Part shown: positions 47,266 to 56,943 of the stretch, piece by piece
Layout: every line of letters starts with the position of its first letter
Position numbering within the stretch: position 1 is the first letter of the stretch
DNA from: Beta vulgaris subsp. vulgaris
Lineage: Eukaryota > Streptophyta > Magnoliopsida > Caryophyllales > Amaranthaceae
Assembly: GCF_026745355.1 (NCBI RefSeq)
Contig: NC_079210.1
Span: forward strand, 6,383,972 to 6,447,971
Direction of reading: 5' to 3'
Length of the DNA: 64,000 nt
Translations under genes and position numbers: made by a program
The notes under the pieces: generated by a model
Database searches by the model: none
What the model saw: the letters and a program-made list of their open reading frames with translations, nothing else
What the model was told of the DNA's origin: nothing

Positions 47266-48600
47266 ATGGTCGACTTACCTTATGAACCAGATTATGATGA
47301 GAAGAATATCCCTACCAAGGCCCGGCCAACCCAGATGAATGCCGATTTAGAACGTCATTGTCATGAAGAGATTATATTTCTCGAAAGTAAAGGCTTAATT
47401 TCAAAATCCCGCTCCCCTTGGAGTTGTGCAGCGTTTTACGTTAACAAAGCTTCAGAAATTGAACGTGGCACACCCAGATTAGTTATAAATTATAAACCTC
47501 TTAACGACGCCCTTAGATGGATTCGTTATCCTATACCCAATAAAAAAGACTTGATGCAGAAGTTACACCATGCTTTCATCTTTTCAAAATTTGATATGAA
47601 ATCTGGATTCTGGCAGATACAGATCAAACCACAACACCGTTATAAAACCGCTTTACTGTTCCTTTTGGCCAATATGAATGGAATGTAATGCCTTTTGGCC
47701 TTAAAAATGCTCCTTCTGAATATCAACGGATAATGAACGATATCTTTAACCCCTATTCAGAATTTTGCATAGTTTACATTGATGATGTGCTAGTTTACTC
47801 AAGCACGATTGACCAGCATTTCAAAAATCTAAAGACCTTTTTCTATCTAATAAAAAAAATGGTCTCGTCGTTTCAGCAAAAAAGATTTCCTTATTTCAAA
47901 CAAAGATTAGATTCCTTGGTCACTTGGTGTCTTGTGGAACTATTACCCCTATTGATAGATCTCTCCAATTCACCAGCAAATTTCCTGATAAAATCCTAGA
48001 CAAAACACAGCTACAGAGATTTCTTGGTAGCTTAAATTATGTCTTAGACTTTTATCCAAATCTTTGTAGAATTGCCAAACCTCTCCATGATAGATTAAAG
48101 AAAAACCCACCACCTTGGTCTGATGTCCATACCCAGGCTGTTAAAACAATAAAAACCCGTGTTTTAGAAATTCCATGCCTTAGTTTAGCAAACCCTAACC
48201 TATCTAAAATTGTTGAAACAGATGCCAGTGACAAAGGTTACGGAGGTATCTTAAAACAAGTCGACAATGGAAAAGAATACATTATCAGGTTTACCTCAGG
48301 GCACTGGAATGATACCCAGAAAAAATACTCTACTATAAAACAAGAAATGTTGTCAATTGTTCTTTGTATTACAAATTCCAGTCTGATTTATTAAATAGAA
48401 AATTCCTCTTACGAGTTGATTGTCAAGCTGCTAAAGCTGTTTTAAAAAAGGATGTCCAAAACATTGCTGCAAAACACATTTTTGCCAGATGGCAGTCTAT
48501 TTTAAGCATTTTTGAATTTGAGATTGAGCATATAAAAGGAGAAGAGAATTCTATCCCTGACTTCTTAACCCGTGAATTTCTTACAGAAATGCCAAAAAAG
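47266..48600 (+). pseudogene. Pararetroviral reverse transcriptase and RNase H
   Basis: The frame 47266-47688 holds the RT fingers (ARPTQMNADLE, then SRSPWSCAAFYV, LVINYKPLND, YPIPNKKDL and FSKFDMKSGFWQI). A frame change near 47655 leads to MPFGLKNAPSEYQ and the catalytic YIDD at 47775-47786. After another change near 47900 the frame 47924-48394 gives FLGSLNYV and the RNase H start VETDASDKGYGG, and 48364-48600 gives the RNase H end (IKGEENSIPDFLTRE). The enzyme copies pregenomic RNA to DNA. Motifs are intact but at least three frame changes occur. Confidence 0.92.
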
Positions 48601-49990
48601 ACAAAAGATAAGGAGAAGTCCCGACCTCCTCCTGAGAAAACCATATGCACCACACAAAAGCCAATAAAAACCTGGTACGACGCAGTTCAGAATATGGAAA
48701 GTGAAACCTCCTCCATTGATAGAACTCAGGAAGTTCAAGACTGGCTCCTTTCCATCTCTGAGCACCCTTCTTCTATCCTAAAACACCCCCAAATACTCCA
48801 AGCTTTCCAAAGCTCAAAGCAAAGCCAGGAAAACTCCAACAAAGCAGTCATAGAAGACAAAAATAACGCAGGTAAAAATATTACAGTTATTTCAAAACCA
48901 GAGGAAGGAGAATCTTCCCAAAAAACCCTTCCTCAAAAACAATTTGTTAAAACAGGCAGCTCTCAGGTTGTGTTGGCTCAACCAAAGAAAAATGAGACTT
49001 CCGAATATTTTGTAAAAACTGCTTCTCAAAACATTATAACTATTGAACATGGGTATCATGATGATGATCCTTATGTTTCAATTCAAAAGATTTTTGGGAA
49101 AAACTGGTTCTACAAACCTGGGATCGTACTAAAACAACAGATTATTACCAGACGATCCTTGAAACCACTGGCTCTGCTGAATTCAAGCATTTTTCTATAA
49201 GAATGAACATACTGAGCCTTCTTATTCAACCATCAAAATCCTAAAGGTTCTCAGTCCTCACGACTGGAATCAAGACCTTTCAAAACACAAAGCCTTCCCT
49301 ATTAGCTTCAACAACACTTTCCCACATTGTAAAACCTTTAATTATTGGGATTACCAACAGGCTTGGTTCTCCACCTTCCTAATACAAAACAATAGATTAT
49401 CCCATTCTTGGTTAATCTACTTTAACACTAAAACCATACAGCCAGAAAAATTGCCATCTTGGTTTACACATTGGTGGAAATTCTATGGCTCTTCTACAGA
49501 AATCCTTCACCCTGAAGTCACAAAAAGCTATAATACTTTTAGAACCCAATATAAACCTTCAAATATTGAAAGGCGTTTTCCTGCCTTATGTTTATTTTCA
49601 ATGAAGTTCTACCTCCCTTGGGTTTGTCAATGGTTCCTCGAAATCAACCAAGATCAAGGGGGCATGGTCCTACAAAGAAAATTTAAAACTAGATGGTGGT
49701 CAAATTCAATGCTCCGCAGTCTATTCTCGAACCAGCCATTAGAGAATGGCTAAAGAAAAATAGTAACACAGGTATCATGACATCAGGGGCAGAACAATCT
49801 CAGTTCCTAGCCCGTAAATCACAAGCAAATTCCTTGCTTGCCTCAGCTAAAACCCCGAAGATTACGCACGGATCCTTCGACAGCTAGCTAATAGCATGTC
49901 TGAATCCTCCATAACCTCGGACAATGAAACAATAGCAGACTCCTCCATCCACCTGAGTGACGATGAAGAAGATGCTGGTTTCCAGACTTA
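48601..49990 (+). pseudogene. Pararetroviral 3' open region of unknown function
   Basis: Downstream of RNase H the frame stays open to 49200, with a Lys/Pro-rich link, a DWLLSISEHP segment and a Gln/Ser-rich middle. Other frames continue (49451-49753, 49693-49887) with a WFTHWWKFYG segment and Trp-rich phrases, ending in an acidic stretch before an A-run at 49990-50009. The position matches the second open region reported in some florendoviruses. I know no function for it. It could instead be an extension of the polyprotein, since no stop separates it from RNase H. Confidence 0.6.
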
Positions 49991-50225
49991 AAAAAAAAAA
50001 AAAAAAAAAATATATCGCTCACTATCCTCAAAGCAGCAACAGGTTTTACGCAGCAAACAGACAAAATGCTTCAGAACTACAGTCTACTAGTAATTTTGAA
50101 CAGCAACAGACAAGTTTCTCAACAGTATAAAGCTACAAAACTATTCATCAACAGTATAAAGCTTCTACAAGACAAAATTGTGAACAGTTTAAAGCAGAAG
50201 ACAAATTGTTCATACACAGTAAAAC

Positions 50226-50262
50226 AACGTGACATTACTACTTCTCCCTGCCTATATATTGA
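50226..50262 (+). promoter_or_regulatory. Viral pregenomic RNA promoter core
   Basis: An ACGT-core element (aacgtgacat, 50227-50236) precedes a TATA box (ctatatatt, 50252-50260), and transcription would begin about 30 bases on in gaggactcttcttcagtt. Spacing and place in the genome, upstream of the leader and primer site, match caulimovirid 35S-type promoters. Confidence 0.65.
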
Positions 50263-50526
50263 GGACTCTTCTTCAGTTAAGGGCAGAGCAAAATACACAA
50301 GAACAAAAGCTCCTCAGAAAATCTCTCTCTCTCTCTCTTCTTCCACAAATAAATTTGTAACTCTCTTTAGTATTTTCAGTTTCATATCAAGACGATTTGT
50401 AAGTCTTTCATTTTAAGCAATGGCTGGTTAAACCGCCTTAGTTTTAATTGTTTAATGTTTTATTTTTAAGATTTTATTTTATCTCTGTATTATCTGTTAA
50501 AACCCCCAGATCCTTGGCGTTATCCT
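50263..50526 (+). other. Viral leader up to the right junction
   Basis: The region after the TATA box holds a CT repeat (50323-50338), an AATAAA-type polyadenylation signal (caaataaat, 50345-50353) and T-rich DNA. It ends in ttatcct at 50520-50526, whose atcct matches the left junction, then passes into the TA run. Confidence 0.6.
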
Positions 50527-50675
50527 ATATATATATATATATTATATTATAATTATATTATATATATTATATATATTTATATATATAATATATATTATAT
50601 ATATATATATATTATATATATAATATATATATTATATATATATATATATGTATATATATATACATACATATATAT

Positions 50676-50717
<42 letters not shown>
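50527..50717. repeat. Right TA-dinucleotide run at the viral border
   Basis: About 190 bases of TA repeats with tatta, gtata and catacata variants, much longer and more mixed than the left run. Confidence 0.95.
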
Positions 50718-50721
<4 letters not shown>

Positions 50722-51403
50722 TGGGTTTTTAAGCATGAAAGCATGAATTTTTGGTGTTTTTAAGAATTTTAACTATAGTACTATGTTATAGTTTACGAAA
50801 ATTGAGTACTTTACTCTATACAACTATGTTAAAGTAAGTTTAAAAGAGTTTTAAAGATGTTATATCTTACTGAAATTTTTATTAGTATACTTATGGTGAA
50901 TTTTAAATAGTAAAGCAATGATTTTATAGGGTTTTAAATGACTAGTATGTTAGTACTATATTAAGGGATATTAAAGGTTGAAATTTTAATGTTTAACGGA
51001 GTTTTAAAACACTTTTTAAGAGATTTTAAAGTATTTTAAAGTTGTTGTAATTTTTATATTATAAATACTTGTATGTTTTGGTACTTGGTAGGCGGAGACT
51101 TTACCTTGAGTGATTTTTAAGGTTGAGAAAGTGACATCTCATATTGTCTACACAAGGTACGCACATACCTATGTGCTATTAGACTAGTATCATGTTCTAA
51201 GGTTAAAATTGATATATTTTCAAGTGTAGGGAACTTTTTATAGTTCATATGTGGTTTATATTTAAGTGGATTTGCTTTTATATGCCGTTGTGTGAAGCAT
51301 GTTGCCTATGATTATATATTATATATTTGTATGGATGATTGATACAAGAATGTAGGTTGGACGTTTATTATATTAATTCACATGAGGGACTAATAATATG
51401 ATG
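50718..51403 (+). repeat. Gypsy-type LTR, right piece
   Basis: The LTR resumes after the virus: gggtttttaagcatg, aactatagtactatgttatag, gactagtatgttagtactata, ggcggagactt and ttgtctacacaaggtacgcacatacctatgtg follow the order of 33085-33740. It ends where the next dispersed repeat begins, near 51404. Confidence 0.65.
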
Positions 51404-51917
51404 ATTTTAAAAAGTATTATCGCAAGTGCATGGTGTCTGTTGTTAGCAAAGACTTAGCAAATACGGGTCGATCCCATGGGAAGAGGATTTCTATTGATTT
51501 CTGCTTAATTATAATAAACTATCTTAGAGAAACGAATGTTTGATTTAATTAATAACTAAACTAGAAGCAAGTGATATGAAAATGTTGGTTTAATCAATAA
51601 ATTAAAAGTGTAGGGGACACGTTCGGTCCACCATGATCATACCATCTAAAGAATACAAATCGACTCAATAGCAAATAAATTAAAAGGTGAGTAATTAAAG
51701 AAATGGTTAATCATTCAGTCGAGTATTAACACTTTCAATTCAACCTATGCAGTACGATCGTTAGCATATTAAGAATTGCCAATTGTAATAAAGCCTCTAT
51801 GAATATGATCTTTCAATTCTAATTCTTATTAGGAAATTAATTAATCTTGATATTAGTCAATTACAAGAATCAAACTATTAAAACTTATCAATTGGAATTA
51901 CTCACAACTCTAATATA

Positions 51918-53388
51918 CACTAGTAGAATAAATGATATTTGCTGTGGTGATATTGCTGCGGTTTTACCTATATATACGTAGCAATATAACACGCAAAAAG
52001 AAATAAAAAAATAGAATTTGACAATATTGTTGCGGTTTCTACCCAAAACCGCATCAATATTGTATAACGGTTACCATTTTAAAAACATGTGGGGCCCTGT
52101 ACAGCTAATATTGTTGCGGTTTCCACGTAGGACCGCAACAATATATTAAACAAATATTTTTTTAATATATTGCTGCGGTTCTACGTGGAAACCGCAACAA
52201 TATTAGTTGTCACTTACCCAAAAAAAAAGACAGGGGTTTCTAATCTTTCACACTTAGGGTTTTTTCCTTCATTTTCTATCTCTCACCCTCAGTCTCTCTC
52301 AGCGCCTCACCCTTTCTTCTCTCTCTCTCATCCTCTCAACCTCTCAACCCTCTCTCATCTCTCTCAACCTCTCTAAACATGCCAGATCTGAACCCTCGGT
52401 TTTTAACTATCGTTACTGTTGTTAACTATCTCAACCCTTAACAAATCTCACCCTCAATAACGATAGTTTTTAACCTCGCAAGGCTTGTTTATCAGATCAA
52501 TATCCTTCATAATCCCAAATTATTAAGGTTTTTTTTTTTCATTTTTTTTCATTATTTAGATTTGTTGGTACCGACCAGAGCTTCTCGCGATGAATTTCCG
52601 ACGAGTTTTGTTCGAAGTTTCGTCTCTCATCGTTGTCTCGGCCTCAAATCTGAAATTTTCAATGTTCCTTCTCGCGATGAATCTCCGGCGAGTTTTGTTC
52701 GAAGTTTCGTTCGTTATAATCTCCGGCGAGTAAGATGGCGGTCTTGGTTTGTGTGATATCTTCGTTCGTTATAATCTCCGGCGAGTAAGATGCATGTCTT
52801 GGTTTGCGTGATATCTTCGGTTGAGGACGGTGGGTGATGGCGGTGATTTTAGTTTTTTTTTTTCTTAGATCTGATTTTCTTGTTTTCACCATCTTTGTTT
52901 TCTTTGTAAGCTGGTACAATTATTATTTGGTACAGTTTTTTACTTAGATTTTACTGTATAATATAATTTTCTGGTTCTTATTGTTTTTTTCATATATTGT
53001 AAATGAGAAGTGATGTTGGTTTCATTTTGAGTTTAGTTTCTATTAAACGATATAATGCTCATTTGTGGGTGGGTTTGTTGCCCGGTTTTATCTTTCAAAT
53101 TTTATGGCAAAATGCAAAAAAAAAAAAATAAATTTTGCTTGTACCAGGACCCTATTGCTGCGGTTTTGGGCTAGAAACCGCAGCAATATATTGTATTTTT
53201 TTAATAAAAAATATATATATTGCTGCGATTCGGGCTAGAAACCGTAGCAATATCTTCAGATATTGCTGCGGTTTAAAACCGCAGCAATATAATTATGACC
53301 TATTGATGCCCCCTTAATTGCTGCGCGCCCAAAACCGCTGCAATAGGCCTCTTTTTGACCGCAGCAAATAGCATTTATTCTACTAGTG
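51918..53388. mobile_element. Non-autonomous CACTA element, 1471 bp, with 3-bp target duplication
   Basis: The ends cactagtagaataaatg (51918) and its inverse catttattctactagtg (to 53388) are perfect over 17 bases and continue imperfectly for about 30. The flanks are ata (51915-51917) and ata (53389-53391), the 3-bp duplication expected for CACTA. Inverted attgctgcggttt / aaaccgcagcaat motifs crowd both subterminal regions (51945-52210 and 53150-53365). The interior has a CT-rich leader-like stretch (52250-52380) and tandem repeats. No transposase is present. Confidence 0.9.
52584..52815 (+). repeat. Tandem repeats inside the CACTA element
   Basis: A segment beginning ctcgcgatgaat(t/c)tccg occurs at 52584 and 52671. 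A 55-bp unit beginning ttcgttcgttataatctccg occurs at 52706 and 52761. Open frames across the region (52562-52756 plus, 52659-52919 minus) reflect the repeats and lack a known domain. Confidence 0.65.
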
Positions 53389-54060
53389 ATATAAATCAAT
53401 CAATTTTAAAGTATAAAAATCATGGTATAAACATGGCTTCCCTCACTTTATCCAAGAAAAGAGACTTTGAAATAACTAAAACAAAATCAATAATTATCCT
53501 AAAATTCATGTTTGAGAAATAATGAAAACAATAATAACAAACAACAATAATAAAGAGGAAGGCAATAGCATATATTAATGAAAAAGAAAGTAACGGAAAA
53601 TACCTCTATAGCTTGAATTAATGGAAGAGAAGCAAAAACTAGGATTTCAAGGAAAGAGATGAAGAAAAAAAATTAATACTAGAGTTTTCTAGGAATAAAA
53701 GCATGAGAGAGAAATCAAAAATCTATCCCTTTTATATTTTCCTATAATATAATCTTTAAATGAGTGAAAGGAAAGAAAATAAGAAAATAAACTAATAAAA
53801 GAAGTTTGATGATTGAATGATAATAGCGACGACAGCCACAAGCCTGCGTCCAACACTTAGGCAAGTCCTATAAGGTTACATAAATCCTATAAGGTTACAC
53901 ATTGTAGAAAAATTATACAGAGCAACACAAGCCCATAGCGAGCCTTATGTTGGTCGGCAATAACTAACATAATTAAGCCCATAGGAAAGTGAGGAGAATT
54001 GGTTCTCCTAATTAACCTAAAATTCTTCTATTATACATTGATATAATAATACGATTTAGG

Positions 54061-54301
54061 AAACACATCATTAAGTAGTATCTTTACACCAGAAGAGAGA
54101 GAGCAAACACCGTAATTCCTCCTCACATAGAAACCGACGCCTATACCACCGAAAGCAAAAGGTTTTCCTCTTTCATTTTAGCAGACGTTGGTGTTCAACC
54201 GGTGTTCGTGGACTGATTAGAGGAGCAACAATGTGGACTCTCAGATCTTTAAAGATTGCATACAACAGGGAGTCCATGTTGCAGAGGTTGTATATCTAAT
54301 C
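54061..54301. other. No gene recognised; DNA before the second Sirevirus-like LTR
   Basis: Somewhat GC-richer DNA. The phrases gagcaacaatgtggactc and acagggagtccatgttgcag precede the LTR where a polypurine tract or target site would be, but neither is evident. Confidence 0.3.
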
Positions 54302-55320
54302 TGTTGGGTCCCCTAAGTTTTGAATAAGGACAAACAAACTGCAGAGAACAGTTGTTATTACATGTGGTTATAATCTGTTATAAAATAGTTGAGAAACTAA
54401 CTTTTCCGAGACTATTTGCTAAGATATGATGTTTCATGTGTAACAAACAGGTTTATTCGAAGACTTGAAGCTATGATACCCTCTCGAAGATGTTCGAGGA
54501 AAAAACAAGTATTGAATTGTTGATTCAAGGGAAGATTCAAGAATTGAAGTACATAGTATATGATCTGTCATCTGATTCATCTTAGGTCTTCATATGATAT
54601 TTGTTTATGATATTCTTAGAGGAATTATTTGAGTTGTTCTTAATGTGAAAGAGTAGGGATTTCAATATGAAAACTAGTTGGTTGCATATTAGAACACTAT
54701 TAAACAGCGTAATAGATCTGGGTACTAGTTACTTTGTCTGGTGATTGAGCTGGTTATTTTAGAAAATATTTTCGAAAAATATTTTCAAATATGCTTTCCT
54801 TATAATAGAGTTGCCAACCTTTAGAATCTTTATTCAATATTCTCTAACTTTAAAGTGTGTGAATATCTTGAATACTATATTTCATTTGAGAAAAATATTA
54901 TTCAATATATACTTTCTGTAACATAAGATTATCATATCTATAATATCTTGAGTTAGGGCACGCTTCAAGGTTAGACTTAAGTCTATAAATACTAAGTCAC
55001 GCTTTTACATCACCCACGATGCTCTCCCAATTTTATAGAGTAATTTTGAGAGCTTTCATAGAGAACAACTGAATAGTTTCCTAAAATAAAGTACTAATTT
55101 CTTAGAGTTTTACATTATTCTTCATTTGCTTTGTTAAAAAGCGTGATCTAAGGAAAAAGTGATCGTACTAAATCTCTAACTGGTCGGTTAGAGATTGAGT
55201 AATGTTTGTGAGTTCATTCGCGAGTGCTTGTGAGTTCAAGTGCGAAATAACACACTAGAGTTAGCGTGGGGTGTGTTGTCTCCGTGAATTAATGGAAACA
55301 TGAGAGTGCAAGAGTATTCT
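54302..55320 (+). repeat. Sirevirus-like LTR, second copy
   Basis: Starts tgttgggtcccctaag and follows the LTR at 36871 in order and orientation to gagagtgcaagagtattctt, where the match stops. The TATA box (ctataaatac, near 54978) and tttgtgagttcattcgcgag are kept. Divergence between the copies is obvious by eye, so they are unlikely to be the two LTRs of one recent element. Confidence 0.65.
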
Positions 55321-55520
55321 TATGATAGATATTATATATGTGATCTTATATATGATGGACGTTAGAAAATAGTTTCCTATAATTTCAATATATATGCATC
55401 TATATGTTTCTACTGTAAATTCATCTTTTCTTCATATTTATAAATTCTCCTTACTCGTGATTGACTATGGCTCAGTACCATTCACTTGGTAAGACCCTAC
55501 ACTAATTTTTAATAGGTTTA
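55321..55520. other. No feature recognised
   Basis: AT-rich flank between the LTR and the first Harbinger MITE. Confidence 0.4.
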
Positions 55521-55887
55521 GGCTATGTTTAGTTCACCTGAAATTTTCTGATCTGAACTTATCTGATCTGATCTGAACTTATTTTTTCTGATCTGATCTG
55601 ATCTGAACTTATTTTTTCTGATTACAAGATCTTATCTTTTAGATTTTTCTCAATATATAAGAAAAAATATAGTCATGTGGGGTCTTGTTTGATTCGTCTC
55701 AATGAGTACTTTATTAATATTCAATTATTATAATTTTTACTAATATGTAATGAAAGATATAATGATTTTTAAATATAAGCATAATCTGAACTGATCTATT
55801 TTGAACTTATTTTTTCTGATCTGATCTGATCTGATCTGATCTGATTAGATCTGAAATAAGCAAAAATAAGGTAAACTGAACATAACC
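55521..55887. mobile_element. PIF/Harbinger-type MITE, copy 1
   Basis: The left end ggctatgtttagttcacctg is matched by the inverted right end aggtaaactgaacataacc, with TTA on both outer sides (55518-55520 and 55888-55890). The interior has runs of the tetrameric phrase tgatc (tctgatctgatctg) near both ends. The TTA duplication fits Tourist/Harbinger MITEs. Confidence 0.82.
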
Positions 55888-56340
55888 TTAGATGCACAAG
55901 TCTTTGTTGATAGAGAGTTCAATAGCAGATAAAATTTGTTTAGTTCTATACTTGCTAATCTCGTATGATTGTATCATTCTCAGATGAAATAACTAGTCCC
56001 AAATTAATACATACATGACTTCAATATCTAGTATATGGCTATAAGCCTAATAAATTTCTCAACTTTGTAGTTATCGTGTATATTTGTTTCAAAAAAACCG
56101 CCACCAAATTGGTGGCAAATGAGATGAGGATTAGTAATATCGTAGTAGCTTTTACGTGGCAAGTAACACGTGATAACCTTGGTAAATTCACAAGCTCTCA
56201 CCACACCACCACCCCATCTCATACTTGGACAAAGCAAAAAAGAAACTTTTTACATGCTCTTTTTCCCTCTTTCAAATCAAACCCTTTTTTTTTATAAAAT
56301 AAATAGAAAAAAAAGAATGTCCTTTTTATGTACCATAAGA
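55888..56340. other. Upstream DNA of the putative gene
   Basis: AT-rich DNA with a near-perfect short palindrome gccaccaaattggtggc (56100-56116) and a TATA-like tataaaataaat (56293-56304). No separate gene is supported. Confidence 0.4.
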
Positions 56341-56354
56341 ACAAATGTAAAGAG

Positions 56355-56366
56355 GCAATATATATA
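56355..56366 (+). promoter_or_regulatory. Likely TATA box of the gene at 56533
   Basis: aatatatatagag lies 167-178 bases before the ATG and is followed by a CT-rich stretch (56380-56430) that fits a plant transcription start and 5' leader. Confidence 0.45.
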
Positions 56367-56532
56367 GAGTACTTTTGGGTCCCCTTCCCCTCATCATATT
56401 TATTTTTGTGTTCTTTCCCTCCTCTTCTAAATGGTTTTTGTAAGGGTAAAACCAAAATTTCTTCATCATTACATTCTTCTTCTATAATTTTATTGTCACA
56501 AAAAAAAAATTGTAAAATTTTGATAATTTGTT

Positions 56533-56868
56533 ATGTCTTCACCTCCTCCATCCCATGTTGGTGAGGCTTCAACCTCAAGACAAAGATCAAGGAATGGTAA
56601 TAATGGGAATGGGAATGGGAATAATGGGAATGGTAGTGGAAGTAGTAGAAGTAGAAGACAAAGAAGAAGAAGACCTCAAACTCCAACTCCTTCTCCTCAA
56701 GTAGTAGTTATAACATCACAAGAAGCTTCAACTTCAACTTACTACAATTTGAATGGAGGAGTTTGGCCTGAGCCTTTTGTGGAATCTCTTGCTCTTCAAC
56801 TTGCTCTTGATACTTCTCTTTCTCATGGCCGTCTTGCTGTTGCTCCTACTCTTGCCATTCTTTTCCAG
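56533..56868 (+). CDS. First exon of a putative host gene (F-box-like N-terminus)
   Basis: An ATG at 56533 in a favourable context opens 112 codons ending in CAG with GTATTT next (56869-56874), a good phase-0 splice donor. The protein starts Ser/Pro-rich, has an Asn/Gly repeat (about residues 23-37), a basic Arg-rich run (40-48), and then a conserved-looking WPEPFVESLALQLALDTS segment and an AVAPTLAILFQ segment. The last two resemble the start of an F-box helix in plant F-box proteins, where the exon would continue with a V-C-x2-W-R segment; F-box proteins recruit targets to SCF ubiquitin ligases. That continuation was not found in the remaining 7 kb, so exon 2 is beyond the window, hidden by decay, or the gene is a fragment. 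The family call is tentative; the coding call is stronger. Confidence 0.6.
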
Positions 56869-56943
56869 GTATTTCGTTTCCCATTCCCTTTCATTCTTCT
56901 TCATGTTTATGTTATGTACCCTTTCGTCGTTTTAATTTATATA

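Larger units (their letters stand above)
42880..50526 (+). mobile_element. Endogenous pararetrovirus (Caulimoviridae, florendovirus-like), full genome length
   Basis: The copy runs from the tRNA-Met primer site to a leader, about 7.65 kb. In order it has: movement-protein region, capsid region with CCHC knuckle, aspartic protease, reverse transcriptase, RNase H, a further 3' open region, a promoter and a leader. There is no integrase and no LTR, which separates it from Ty3/gypsy elements. Order, size and TA-repeat borders fit the florendoviruses, the group best known for old copies in flowering plants. Petuvirus-like is the alternative. The reading frame changes at many places and stops occur, so it is a fossil copy. 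It lies in a decayed LTR. The phrase atcct occurs at both ends. Confidence 0.88.
51404..54060. mobile_element. Unnamed dispersed repeat, interrupted by a CACTA element
   Basis: It begins near gattttaaaaagtattatcgcaag with the phrase gggtcgatcccatgggaag. It is related in plan to the insert at 38653-40117 (shared gtcga(t/a)ccca(c/t) phrase followed by AT-rich DNA with ctaaacta(a/g)aagca). The CACTA element at 51918-53388 splits it. A few inexact direct phrases (tcctataaggttacat) occur near 53870-53900. No open frame is supported and both borders are estimates. Confidence 0.4.

Noticed and set aside
42880..50526. Ty3/gypsy retrotransposon instead of a virus
   Set aside because: No LTRs and no integrase; a movement-protein-like region precedes the capsid, and the primer site lies at the genome end.
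51404..54060. CRISPR-like array
   Set aside because: Repeated gctgcggttt motifs alternate in orientation and belong to CACTA subterminal regions; spacing is irregular and the DNA is eukaryotic.
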